Source of the DNA: SVMC01 sp045601345
GTDB taxonomy: Bacteria > Bacillota > Clostridia > Oscillospirales > Oscillospiraceae
Assembly: GCA_045601345.1 (NCBI GenBank)
Contig: JAZRZL010000015.1
Coordinates: 1-64,000 of the forward strand
Direction: 5' to 3'
DNA length: 64,000 nt
In this document: in pieces, positions 43,803 to 52,378 of the stretch
Layout of the letters: each line of letters begins with the position of its first letter
Numbering within the stretch: the first letter of the stretch is position 1
Made by a program: the position numbers and the translations under genes
The notes under the pieces: model-generated
Told to the model about the DNA's origin: nothing
Databases searched by the model: none
What the model saw: only the letters and a program-made list of their open reading frames with translations

Positions 43803-44519
43803 CTATCCAACTGTCATGTTAACAATCATCGCAAAGGTGTTTGCCAGTATATGAACGCCTATATTTGCCCAAATGGTACCAGAGAATTCCAGTGCCCAGG
43901 CAAGGCCAAAGCTGGCAGGCAGATATTCGAGAAAACACAGGCCAAGCATAGCAAGCGGGTAACTGCCGACATAGCCCAGCACATGGATCAGAGAGAACAG
44001 ACAGATGGAGACAGCATACGCCCAAAATCGACTGTGGGGATAGATGGAGGAGAAAATCAGACCACGGAAAACCAGTTCCTCCGTAATCGGTGCCAGTGCC
44101 ACAGTAAAAATGAGCATTTCCAGCCGTCCATGATTCATCAGCTCCGCAATCTCGGTATCATTTACATTTTCCATACCGGGAATCAGATAATTGCTGAGAG
44201 AAGCCATGGCGGAGGAACCGAAGAAATAGATCGCCAGACCGCCAAGCAGTGCAACCAAAAATCTGCCGGGGCGCGAAAATGCCTGCATGGCAGATTCGTT
44301 CAGATATTTACGGAAAATAAACCCTAGAATAAGAAAATTTAGAATACCATAGATCAAATTCATCTGAATCTGATCTTCGGCACTTAGCCCTGTATGCCCC
44401 ATCGCAATGTAAATGGCAGTTAGGATTACGGGCAGCAAGAAAATATAGAAGGGTAAATAAATCCAGCCTCCCAGCCGCTCCCTATGGGAAGGGACAGGCA
44501 AAGACGGGCGATTGTTCAT
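43803..44519 (-). CDS. CPBP family intramembrane glutamic endopeptidase
   Basis: Multi-pass membrane protein of 238 residues with the CPBP (Abi/Rce1-like) motifs EELVFRG (the Glu-Glu and Arg catalytic motif), then FSLIHVLGY and a C-terminal NIGVHILANTFA. Such proteins are putative membrane proteases, some in bacteriocin self-immunity or protein maturation. It sits between mutS and mutL with gaps of 11 and 18 bp, so it is co-transcribed; nothing in the sequence ties it to repair. Confidence 0.88.
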   Translation of the reverse strand: MNNRPSLPVPSHRERLGGWIYLPFYIFLLPVILTAIYIAMGHTGLSAEDQIQMNLIYGILNFLILGFIFRKYLNESAMQAFSRPGRFLVALLGGLAIYFFGSSAMASLSNYLIPGMENVNDTEIAELMNHGRLEMLIFTVALAPITEELVFRGLIFSSIYPHSRFWAYAVSICLFSLIHVLGYVGSYPLAMLGLCFLEYLPASFGLAWALEFSGTIWANIGVHILANTFAMIVNMTVG

Positions 44520-44537
44520 GGAATGCCTCCTTTAAAC

Positions 44538-47141
44538 TTAGAGCTGTTGACGAAGCTCATAGAGGAGATTCAGCGCTTCAATGGGTGTTACGGTTTCAAT
44601 GTTCAGTGCCTCCAGACGCTGGCGAATGGCCTCCAGCTTGGGGTCACCGAGGAAAATCTGATCCATATCTGCTGCTGGGGCAGCCGATGCCTTTTCGGGA
44701 ATACGTCCGGCTTCCAGCTCCTTGAGCAGCTGGCGGCTGCGGGTAATGACCTGATTGGGGAGTCCTGCCAGACGGGCAACCTCCACGCCAAAGGAATCAT
44801 CCGTTGCACCGGGGACAATTTTTCTAAGAAAAATCATCTCTCCGCCCCGCTTTTTCACAGCAATATTATAATTTTTCACGTTGGAAAGCTGCTGCTCTAT
44901 GCTGGCAAGCTCATGGTAATGGGTTGCAAACAGAGTTCTGGCTCCCAGTTTGGAGGGGTCGGCCACATACTCCAGAACGGCCTGCGCAATGGCCATGCCG
45001 TCAAAGGTGGAGGTACCGCGCCCAATTTCATCTAGGATTAGAAGAGAGCGCTGGGTCGCATGGCGCAAAATCTCAGCGACCTCCGCCATCTCCACCATAA
45101 AGGTGGACTGCCCGGAAGCCAGATCATCGGAGGCACCGATGCGGGTGAAAATACGGTCTGCCACGCCAATGTGCGCAGACTTAGCAGGGACAAAGCTGCC
45201 GATCTGTGCCATCAGGGTGATGAGAGCAACCTGACGCATATAGGTGGATTTGCCCGCCATGTTGGGGCCGGTAATAATCGCCACCTGCGCACCCATAGCA
45301 CCCAAATGCGTATCATTGGGGACAAACAGGGCATTTTTCAGCATCTTCTCCACAACAGGATGACGTCCCGCTTCAATGCGAATTTCACTCCCGACATCCA
45401 CGGTGGGGCGGCAATAGTTCCCGGCAGCGGCAACCGTGGCAAGACTTTGCAGGCTGTCGAGCGCGGCAATCGCTTTGGCAGTGCGCTGTGCTCTGGGAGA
45501 TGCCTTTGCAAGCTCCTCACGGAGGGTGCAGTAGAGCGAATATTCCATCGCGGTAGCGCGGTCGGATGCGGTAAGGATGGTAGTTTCCAGTTCCTTTAAT
45601 TCCTGCGTGATGTAGCGTTCGCAGTTTACGAGGGTCTGCTTGCGGATATAGCTGTCAGGTACGAGATCAATCTGGCCTTTACTGACTTCAATATAGTAGC
45701 CGAACACCCGGTTATACCCGATTTTCAGGTTTCGGATGCCGGTTTTTTCTTTTTCCTTTACCTCAATGCCGGAGAGCAGGTCTTTGCCGCCATGCATGAT
45801 CTTGCGAAGCTCATCCAGTGCTTCATCGTAGCCCTTGCGGAACATCCCTCCCTCACGCACGGTGAAGGGAGGCTCATCAACAATAGCCCGGTCAATAAGC
45901 TCCTTCAGATCCTCCATAGGGTCAAGAAGCTCTAAAACAGACATGAGAATTTGACTGTGATAGGCAGATAATTGCCGCTTGATCAAAGGAAGTGCAGACA
46001 GGCCGGAAGAAAAAGCAACAAAATCACGACAATTGGCATTTCCTGTGGCAATACGTGCCATGATGCGCTCCAAATCGCTGACAGTAGAGAGCATCTGCGC
46101 CAGCTCTTGACGGCCAATGGCATCATCATAAAGCTCCTGCACACCATTCAGTCTTGCTTCGATGGCACGGGGCTGCAATAAAGGCTGCTCCAGCCAGCTT
46201 CGAAGCATTCTTCCGCCCATGGCAGTTTTGGTCTTGTCCAGCACCCACAGAAGGCTGCCGCGCTTTTCCTGACCGCGCAGGGTTTGGGTCAGCTCCAGAT
46301 TTCGCCTCGCCGTGAGATCAAGCTCCATATAGCGGTTTACACGATAAAAATCAAGCTGCTGGATGTGGCGCAGATCAGCCTTCTGCACCTGTTTTAATGT
46401 AGTAAGCAGCGCTCCTGCGGCAATAATGGCCTGCGGTGCTTCGGAAAGGCCAAGCGCATCCGTCGTTTTACCGAACTGTGCCTGTAAGGCTTCTGCACAT
46501 TGGGGCAAAAAGCTCAGCTCGGGCGGCATTTCATCAATGCAGCACGAAAGGCGCTCAGTTAGTGCCTCTTTAATGGCAAAGCGGTCAAGCAGCTCCCCGC
46601 CAAGCAAAGCCTCTGCCGGAGAAAAACGTCCCAGCTCAGATAGGATGGTCTCATCGTTGGCGGGCAAATCGGTGACATGGAATGCACCGGTAGAAATATC
46701 ACAGAAGCAAATACCGCACCGGTCTGCTTCGCTATACAGGCTGGCAAAGTAATTGTTTCGTCCCTCATCCAGCATGGAGCTTTCGGTGAGGGAACCGGGC
46801 GTGACAACACGGATGATCTCGCGGCGCACTAGTTTATTGGTCTGTGCCGGATCCTCCGTCTGCTCACAGATAGCGACCTTATAGCCCTTGGCAATCAGGC
46901 GGGCAATATAGCCCTCGCTGGCATGGTAGGGAATACCGCACATGGGAATACGCTCCTCATCGGCACTCTTTCCCTTGCTCCTGTCCCGTGTAGTCAGAGT
47001 AAGATCCAGCTCCTTCGAGGCAAGACGGGCATCCTCGGCAAACATTTCATAGAAATCACCCAAACGGAAGAAGAGAATGCAATCCTGATGCTTTTCTTTT
47101 ATTTCAAAATACTGCTGCATCATGGGCGTAAGCTCAGCCAT
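44538..47141 (-). CDS. mutS: DNA mismatch repair protein MutS
   Basis: An 867-residue mismatch-recognition ATPase. The N-terminal mismatch-binding motif is FFRLGDFYEMF (Phe-x-Glu type), MCGIPYHA follows, Walker A is TGPNMAGKSTYMRQ, and the Walker B region is SLLILDEIGRGTSTFDGMAIA with FATHYHEL. Length is normal. AAAGGAG lies about 8 nt before the ATG. It follows miaB by 21 bp. Confidence 0.97.
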   Translation of the reverse strand: MAELTPMMQQYFEIKEKHQDCILFFRLGDFYEMFAEDARLASKELDLTLTTRDRSKGKSADEERIPMCGIPYHASEGYIARLIAKGYKVAICEQTEDPAQTNKLVRREIIRVVTPGSLTESSMLDEGRNNYFASLYSEADRCGICFCDISTGAFHVTDLPANDETILSELGRFSPAEALLGGELLDRFAIKEALTERLSCCIDEMPPELSFLPQCAEALQAQFGKTTDALGLSEAPQAIIAAGALLTTLKQVQKADLRHIQQLDFYRVNRYMELDLTARRNLELTQTLRGQEKRGSLLWVLDKTKTAMGGRMLRSWLEQPLLQPRAIEARLNGVQELYDDAIGRQELAQMLSTVSDLERIMARIATGNANCRDFVAFSSGLSALPLIKRQLSAYHSQILMSVLELLDPMEDLKELIDRAIVDEPPFTVREGGMFRKGYDEALDELRKIMHGGKDLLSGIEVKEKEKTGIRNLKIGYNRVFGYYIEVSKGQIDLVPDSYIRKQTLVNCERYITQELKELETTILTASDRATAMEYSLYCTLREELAKASPRAQRTAKAIAALDSLQSLATVAAAGNYCRPTVDVGSEIRIEAGRHPVVEKMLKNALFVPNDTHLGAMGAQVAIITGPNMAGKSTYMRQVALITLMAQIGSFVPAKSAHIGVADRIFTRIGASDDLASGQSTFMVEMAEVAEILRHATQRSLLILDEIGRGTSTFDGMAIAQAVLEYVADPSKLGARTLFATHYHELASIEQQLSNVKNYNIAVKKRGGEMIFLRKIVPGATDDSFGVEVARLAGLPNQVITRSRQLLKELEAGRIPEKASAAPAADMDQIFLGDPKLEAIRQRLEALNIETVTPIEALNLLYELRQQL

Positions 47142-47162
47142 GACAAATTCTCCTTTCCGAAA

Positions 47163-48569
47163 TTATACCAGCTGTCCAATCAGAGACCAGGTGGTGCAGC
47201 CGGTGATGCTGACCATCACAAACGTCCCCATCAGCGCATTTGCATCACCGGGAAGGCGAACCAGTCGTCCGCCATCGGTGCGTCCTGTGAGCTTCTCGCC
47301 ATCCGTGCCATCAATGAGAACGCGGACAGTTTTGCCAATGTAAGCATGATGTTTTTCCTCGCTGATGCGGTTTTGCAGCTCCAGAAGGCGGTCAAAACGG
47401 CGATTTTTCTCCGCTTTTTCGGTAGGATCAGGCATTTCGGCTGCGGGAGTCCCCTTCCGTGGAGAGTAGATAAAGGTGAACAGGGCATCATAGCGCACCT
47501 GCGCACACAAAGAGAGGGTATCTTCAAATTCTTCCTCCGTCTCGCCGGGGAAGCCTACAATAATATCAGAGGTAAAGACAATATCGGGCATGACCTTGCG
47601 GCCATAGGCAATCAGACGCAGATATTCCTCCCTGTTATAGTGCCGGTTCATAACCTTCAGGATGCGGTCATTGCCCGACTGGACAGGCAGATGGAACTGG
47701 TGGGCAATATTGGGGTATTTGGCCATGGTATCAAACAGCTTGAAGCTGGCATCCTTGGGATGGGAAGTCATAAAGCGAAGCATAAATTCTCCGGGAATTT
47801 GGGCAATTTCCGCAAGAAGATCGGCAAAATCTACGCCGATACCCAAATCCTTGCCGTAGGAGTTAACATTCTGTCCCAAAAGGGTGATATCCCGATATCC
47901 GGCAGCAATCAGGCTGCGGCATTCTTCAATCACGGCCTCCGGCCTACGGCTACGCTCCCGACCGCGCACGTAGGGCACAATGCAGTACGAACAAAAATTG
48001 TTGCAGCCATACATAATAGAAACCCATGCCTTGACGCTGCCCTGCCGCTTCTGGGGAAGTCCCTCAGCAATCACGCCGGGACAGTCCTCATAGGCAAAGA
48101 TGCGCTCTTTTTTATTGAGAACCCGCCACAGATATTCCGGCAACTGCCAAAGGTGGTGGGGGTTAAAGACAATATCTACATAGGGATAGCTTTTTTTCAC
48201 GCGCTGTGCCACATACGCCTGCCCCGCCATGCAGCCACAGAGAATGATTTTCTGGCTAGGATGGCGGCGCTTGGTATGGCTTAGAGCGCCCAGATTGCCG
48301 AAAACACGCTGCTCTGCGTGCTCGCGGATGGCACAGGTGTTGAAAATCACCACATCTGCCCCCTCTGAGCCATCGCAAATGCTATAGCCACAGCGCTCCA
48401 GAAGGCCGCGCAGCTGCTCGGAATCCGCCTCATTCTGCTGGCAGCCATAGGTCTCCACATAGGCAAGGGGAGAAATTCCACGGCTTTGCCAAAGCTCGCG
48501 GATGTTCTGACAATAAATGTCCTGGGTATGCAGTTGTTCCGGCGTAATGATTACAGTTGCGGTTTCCAA
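47163..48569 (-). CDS. miaB: tRNA-2-methylthio-N6-dimethylallyladenosine synthase
   Basis: Radical-SAM methylthiotransferase of 468 residues acting on i6A37 in tRNA. The N-terminal UPF0004 domain binds the auxiliary cluster (VETYGCQQNEADSE, FNTCAIREHAE, GCMAGQ); the radical-SAM triad is in GCNNFCSYCIVPYVRGRERS; a C-terminal TRAM domain follows. A TTG start at 48569 is chosen because AGGAGG lies 8 nt upstream and no ATG fits. It is the first gene of the long minus-strand run, with a good promoter at 48608-48636. Confidence 0.95.
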   Translation of the reverse strand: METATVIITPEQLHTQDIYCQNIRELWQSRGISPLAYVETYGCQQNEADSEQLRGLLERCGYSICDGSEGADVVIFNTCAIREHAEQRVFGNLGALSHTKRRHPSQKIILCGCMAGQAYVAQRVKKSYPYVDIVFNPHHLWQLPEYLWRVLNKKERIFAYEDCPGVIAEGLPQKRQGSVKAWVSIMYGCNNFCSYCIVPYVRGRERSRRPEAVIEECRSLIAAGYRDITLLGQNVNSYGKDLGIGVDFADLLAEIAQIPGEFMLRFMTSHPKDASFKLFDTMAKYPNIAHQFHLPVQSGNDRILKVMNRHYNREEYLRLIAYGRKVMPDIVFTSDIIVGFPGETEEEFEDTLSLCAQVRYDALFTFIYSPRKGTPAAEMPDPTEKAEKNRRFDRLLELQNRISEEKHHAYIGKTVRVLIDGTDGEKLTGRTDGGRLVRLPGDANALMGTFVMVSITGCTTWSLIGQLV

Positions 48570-48607
48570 GGGATGATCCTCCTGCGTGGATATTCTTTCG
48601 TTATAAT

Positions 48608-48636
48608 ATCATACCATTTTTTATGATGGATTTCAA
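48608..48636 (-). promoter_or_regulatory. Sigma-A promoter of the miaB-mutS-...-divIVA run
   Basis: On the minus strand TTGAAA (plus 48631-48636), 17-bp spacer, TATGAT (plus 48608-48613), 39 bp before the miaB start. It lies in the gap between divergent miaB and the sleL-like gene. Confidence 0.6.
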
Positions 48637-48701
48637 GAGCTTGTGCAGGGAAAAAGGCATATACCTAGGTAGAACGGCATAGACTTAGGAGAGGTGATTT
48701 C

Positions 48702-49982
48702 ATGACGATCCATATTGTAGCAGCCGGACAGACACTTTTCTCCATTGCCAACACGTATGGCATTAACCTCAATCTTCTGGCAGGATGGAACGGTCTGCGT
48801 CCTCCCTATGCACTGGCGGTGGGACAAAGCCTGCTGATTCTGGAGCCGGAGGAGACTTACACGGTGCAGCAGGGCGATACGCTAAGCTCCATTGCAAGGC
48901 AGACCGGGCAAACCATCTTGCAGCTTCTCCGTGACAATCCTCTACTGGGCGGCGTGGATCGGATTTATCCGGGGCAGGTGCTGGCAATTGGAATCAGGGA
49001 AACATCCCGGGGCGCTATTGAGGTCAACGGCTACGCCTATCCCTTTGTCCGTTCAGAAATTTTACGTGGAATTTTGCCCTATACCTCTTATCTGACCCCT
49101 TTTACTTATGGCATTACAACTGCGGGCGGTCTGGTAAATCTCAATGATGCATCGCTGCTTACGCTGGCTGCACAATATGGGGTAGCACCGCTCATGCATC
49201 TTTCTACTCTGACAGAAAACGACACCTTCTCCACCCAGCGGGCAGAACTGGTTCTATCTGACCCAGAAAAGCAGGCGCGGCTGATCGAAGATGCTGTGCA
49301 AAACATAACGGAAAAGGGCTATCGGGGGCTGGATCTGGATTTTGAATATCTGGGCAGAGACAACGCCGCTCCCTATGCCGCCTTTGCCGGAAGAATGCGG
49401 CAGGCTATGAATGCACTGGGCTATCCGCTGATTACCGCGCTGGCACCGAAAACCTCCGATAATCAGCCGGGTCTTCTTTATGAGGGACATGACTATGCCG
49501 CACTGGCAAATGCCTCCGACGCAGTGCTACTCATGACCTACGAATGGGGCTATACCTATGGGCCTCCCATGGCGGTAGCACCGATTGATGCCGTGCGGCG
49601 GGTGGTAGAATATGCGCTAAGCCGAATGTCTCCCGAGAAAATCCTGCTGGGCTTTCCCAACTACGGCTACGACTGGACGCTTCCATATGAGGCAGGCACG
49701 ACCAAAGCCCGCTCCATCTCCAACGAGGAGGCCGTGCTGCTCGCCGTGCAGAACGGTGCCGAAATCCGCTTTGATGAGCGAGCGCAAACCAACTGGTTTT
49801 CCTATCAGCGGGGCGGTCAGCTCCATGAGGTCTGGTTTGAGGATGCTCGCAGTACACTGGCAAAATATAATCTAATCCTGGAATTCGGTCTACGTGGCGT
49901 GGGGTTCTGGAATTATATGCGTCCCTTTGCCGTAGGCTTTTCCCTTTTGAATGCAATGTTCCAAATTTTACCCGGCGTATGA
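48702..49982 (+). CDS. Spore peptidoglycan hydrolase with two LysM and a GH18 domain (SleL/YaaH-like)
   Basis: A 426-residue protein without a classical signal peptide, as usual for spore-coat or germination hydrolases. Two LysM repeats come first (MTIHIVAAGQTLFSIANTYG and ETYTVQQGDTLSSIARQTG, to about residue 100), then a GH18 domain with the catalytic motif GYRGLDLDFEYL, and MTYEWGY and GLRGVGFWNYM later. In Bacillus, YaaH/SleL is an N-acetylglucosaminidase acting on cortex fragments in germination. GAGAGGTG lies about 6 nt upstream of the ATG. It is divergent from miaB. Confidence 0.9.
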   Translation: MTIHIVAAGQTLFSIANTYGINLNLLAGWNGLRPPYALAVGQSLLILEPEETYTVQQGDTLSSIARQTGQTILQLLRDNPLLGGVDRIYPGQVLAIGIRETSRGAIEVNGYAYPFVRSEILRGILPYTSYLTPFTYGITTAGGLVNLNDASLLTLAAQYGVAPLMHLSTLTENDTFSTQRAELVLSDPEKQARLIEDAVQNITEKGYRGLDLDFEYLGRDNAAPYAAFAGRMRQAMNALGYPLITALAPKTSDNQPGLLYEGHDYAALANASDAVLLMTYEWGYTYGPPMAVAPIDAVRRVVEYALSRMSPEKILLGFPNYGYDWTLPYEAGTTKARSISNEEAVLLAVQNGAEIRFDERAQTNWFSYQRGGQLHEVWFEDARSTLAKYNLILEFGLRGVGFWNYMRPFAVGFSLLNAMFQILPGV

Positions 49983-50023
49983 TCCGCCTCTACAGCGGCA
50001 CACTAAGCCGGGAGGGATGAACG

Positions 50024-50170
50024 ATGGAACAGGAACGCTGGTTTCTCCGCGATCCGAAGCTGCCTGCACTGAACGCTGCACCCAAAGGCAATGGGATGGA
50101 AAGCCGCCGCTGTACGGCTCCCCTGCCGCAGAGCCTTTCAGATGCGTCTAAACTGACTGCAGAAGAGTAA
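50024..50170 (+). CDS. Small hypothetical protein (48 aa)
   Basis: A 48-codon frame (MEQERWFLRDPKLPALNAAP...) with GGAGGG at 7-nt spacing, starting 42 bp after the sleL-like gene, ending at TAA 50170, and followed by a good terminator at 50205. The product is polar with no membrane segment and I recognise no family. An overlapping +1 frame using the ATG at 50017 is less well placed relative to the ribosome binding site. Confidence 0.55.
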   Translation: MEQERWFLRDPKLPALNAAPKGNGMESRRCTAPLPQSLSDASKLTAEE

Positions 50171-50204
50171 TAGGAACCTGACAACAATGTCGGGCATAGG
50201 ATGT

Positions 50205-50233
50205 TCCGGGGTAACCAATCCCCGGATTTTTTT
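50205..50233 (+). terminator. Terminator after the sleL-like gene and small ORF
   Basis: TCCGGGG (50205-50211) and CCCCGGA (50220-50226) form a 7-bp stem followed by seven T's. Confidence 0.8.
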
Positions 50234-50252
50234 CAGACAAGGAGGCCGTCCT

Positions 50253-50399
50253 ATGAGCTGTAATTTCGGCTGCGGCAGAAAATTCTTTGGTATCAGCTTT
50301 GGTGAAATGCCCTACGGCAATTCCTGCGGCTGCGGTAATAACAACGTTGGAGACTACGAAGACGATCGCAACAGCTGCGGCTGCGGCTGCAATCGCTAA
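50253..50399 (+). CDS. Small Cys/Gly-rich protein (48 aa)
   Basis: The 48-residue frame starts MSCNFGCGRKFFGISFGEMP and ends in a Cys-rich tail with repeated CGCG, CGCGC patterns (seven cysteines in all). AAGGAGG lies 8 nt upstream and a terminator follows at 50414. It lies next to a spore-lytic gene; small Cys-rich proteins of this kind occur in spore coats and metal binding, but I know no exact family, so no function is assigned. Confidence 0.65.
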   Translation: MSCNFGCGRKFFGISFGEMPYGNSCGCGNNNVGDYEDDRNSCGCGCNR

Positions 50400-50413
50400 A
50401 GCGTCATATTCCC

Positions 50414-50445
50414 GGAGGGAGTCATAGGTACTCCCTCCATTTTTT
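50414..50445 (+). terminator. Terminator of the Cys-rich small gene
   Basis: GGAGGGAGT (50414-50422) and ACTCCCTCC (50430-50438) form a perfect 9-bp stem followed by A and six T's. Confidence 0.85.
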
Positions 50446-50512
50446 AAGAGTATTGTAAAATGGAGAAAAATACACTATAATAGGCGCATTACAATATGGA
50501 AGGATGTTTTGA

Positions 50513-50854
50513 ATGCTTTCTGTCGTCATGCTCGGGGTATTCCTTTTTGCCGGATGCTACTGTCTTTATACTGCCTACCGTCTGACTAAGGCCACGGAAC
50601 TGTTTGATAATATGCTCCTTTATCCCGGCAATTGTCCGAAAGAGCTGTGTCTCGACCCGGAGGGCTTTATGGCCTATATGCGCCCCCGCATCGCAATTTT
50701 CGGTACACTGTGTCTGCCTCTGGCTGCCTATTATGTGGTGGAAATTTACACTGTAATTCCACATTTGGTGGAAATTATCCAGTATATTTTTGCTGCCGGA
50801 CTCTTCATCTGGGGCTTCTCGGTTTATTTCCGGGCAGCAAGGCGTTTCTGGTAA
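50513..50854 (+). CDS. Small membrane protein of unknown function
   Basis: A 113-residue product with three predicted membrane segments (about 1-23, 58-78 and 85-107) and a short polar loop containing NCPKELCLDPEGFMAYMRPR. GGAAGGA lies 9 nt upstream of the ATG. It is flanked by terminators and by the serC promoter, so it is probably its own transcript. I recognise no family. Confidence 0.65.
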   Translation: MLSVVMLGVFLFAGCYCLYTAYRLTKATELFDNMLLYPGNCPKELCLDPEGFMAYMRPRIAIFGTLCLPLAAYYVVEIYTVIPHLVEIIQYIFAAGLFIWGFSVYFRAARRFW

Positions 50855-50957
50855 AAACACTTTTGCAATTATTGCTGTATCATCCTGCTAAAACAAGCCT
50901 TCCGTTGTTTAAAGTGGAGAATTTGTGGTTTAGCACAATTCCAAGTGATGAAATTTG

Positions 50958-50986
50958 TTGAAAATTTCTTAAAACTGATATATACT
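50958..50986 (+). promoter_or_regulatory. Sigma-A promoter of serC
   Basis: TTGAAA (50958-50963), exactly 17-bp spacer, TATACT (50981-50986), 67 bp before the serC start codon. Confidence 0.75.
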
Positions 50987-51053
50987 AGACTAGCTTTGAA
51001 AGAATTGATCTTTCATGTTGGTCTTTTTGTGAAACAAATCAGGAGGTGCTGTC

Positions 51054-52139
51054 ATGAAGTACGGTAGAACTTACAATTTTGCAGCCGGTCCCGCCACCAT
51101 GCCCGAACCGGTTTTAGAAGAAATCCGCGATGAAATGATGAATTATCGCGGCAGCGGTATGTGTGTCATGGAAATGTCACACCGATCTAAGATGTTTCAG
51201 GAAATTGCCGACAATGCCGAGCGGAATCTCCGGAAACTGATGGGGATTCCTGATAATTACAAAGTCCTCTTCATTCAGGGCGGCGCTACGCTTCAGTTTG
51301 CCATGATCCCCATGAACCTGATGCGTAACGGCAAGGCTGCCTATATTGAGACCGGTGCATGGTCCAAGAAGGCCATTGCAGAAGCCAAGAAGATTGGTGA
51401 GGTCATCATCCCCGCTTCCTCTGCGGATAAGAACTTCAGCTATATTCCCAATTGCTCCGATCTGGATCTGCCCGAGGATTTGGATTATGTCTACATCTGC
51501 GAGAACGAAACCATCCATGGCGTTACCTATCCCGAGCTGCCCAATACCAAGGGGCATATTCTGGTGTCTGACCAAAGCTCCATGTTCCTCTCCCGTCCTT
51601 GCGATGTGAGCAAGTACGGCATCATCTATGGTGGTGTTCAAAAGAATGTTGGTCCTGCCGGTCTGGCTATTGTCATCATCCGCGAAGATTTGATTCGTGA
51701 TGATCTCACCAATATTCCTGCTTATCTTCAGTATAAATGCCACAGCGATGCCGGTTCTATGTACAATACCCCCAACTGCTGGGCAATCTATGTCTGCGGC
51801 AAGGTATTTGAATATATTAAATCCATTGGCGGCTTAGAGGCAATGAACCAGCGCAACATTGCTAAGGCAAAGGTTCTCTATGATTTCCTGGATGCATCCG
51901 AAATGTTCCACGGTACCGTTGCATCCGCAGATCGCAGTCTGATGAACGTCCCCTTTGTCACCGAGAGCAAAGAGCTTGACGCTGAAGTTGTTGCCTATAC
52001 CAAAGCGGCAGGCTTTGAGAACCTCAAGGGACACCGTTCCGTGGGTGGTCTGCGCGCTTCCATCTACAATGCCATGCCCTCCGAGGGCGTTCAGGCACTG
52101 GTTGACTGCCTGAAGCAGTTTGAGCAGGAACACAAATAA
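51054..52139 (+). CDS. serC: Phosphoserine aminotransferase
   Basis: PLP-dependent enzyme converting 3-phosphohydroxypyruvate and glutamate to O-phosphoserine. The 361-residue product has the family start YNFAAGPATMPEPVLEE, MEMSHRSKMF, FIQGGATLQFAMIPMNL and the PLP-lysine region YGGVQKNVGPAGL, and ends with GHRSVGGLRASIYNA. AGGAGG lies 7 nt upstream. serA follows after 239 bp that contain a repeat element; together they give serine from 3-phosphoglycerate. No serB phosphatase gene is in the window. Confidence 0.96.
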   Translation: MKYGRTYNFAAGPATMPEPVLEEIRDEMMNYRGSGMCVMEMSHRSKMFQEIADNAERNLRKLMGIPDNYKVLFIQGGATLQFAMIPMNLMRNGKAAYIETGAWSKKAIAEAKKIGEVIIPASSADKNFSYIPNCSDLDLPEDLDYVYICENETIHGVTYPELPNTKGHILVSDQSSMFLSRPCDVSKYGIIYGGVQKNVGPAGLAIVIIREDLIRDDLTNIPAYLQYKCHSDAGSMYNTPNCWAIYVCGKVFEYIKSIGGLEAMNQRNIAKAKVLYDFLDASEMFHGTVASADRSLMNVPFVTESKELDAEVVAYTKAAGFENLKGHRSVGGLRASIYNAMPSEGVQALVDCLKQFEQEHK

Positions 52140-52303
52140 GGTCACCTCTAAAAATTCATCACAGTCGAATCTGCAGCTCTTGTTTCTGTTATACTTCACA
52201 AAAATCCTCGGGAATATATCCAGTATTCCCTGCGGTTTTTGTTGCGTCTGACGAAAAAATCCCTTGCAGCTCGACTCACGCTGAATTTCTAGAGCTGCTC
52301 ATA
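52140..52303. repeat. Degenerate miniature inverted-repeat element after serC
   Basis: About 160 bp bounded by GTCACCTCTAAAAATTC and the imperfect inverse GAATTTCTAGAGCTGCTC, with an inner dyad around GGGAATA...TATTCCC flanked by AAAAATCC and GGTTTTT. Ends and inner features match the element at 54848-55009, so I take both as members of one family; this copy is more decayed. Confidence 0.55.
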
Positions 52304-52309
52304 AATCAT

Positions 52310-52342
52310 CTGTTGCGGTATGGTCTGTGCCTGCCGCAACAG
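52310..52342 (+). terminator. Hairpin just upstream of serA
   Basis: CTGTTGCGG (52310-52318) and CCGCAACAG (52334-52342) form a perfect 9-bp stem followed by TTTCTATC. It may end the serC transcript or act as an attenuator of serA, which starts 36 bp later. Confidence 0.5.
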
Positions 52343-52378
52343 TTTCTATCATAATTATTTTAAAAGGAGAGAATGAAA

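Noticed and set aside
50017..50151. Alternative frame from ATG 50017 in the small-gene region
   Set aside because: The ATG directly abuts the GGAGGG site, whereas ATG 50024 has a 7-nt spacing and its frame ends just before a terminator.
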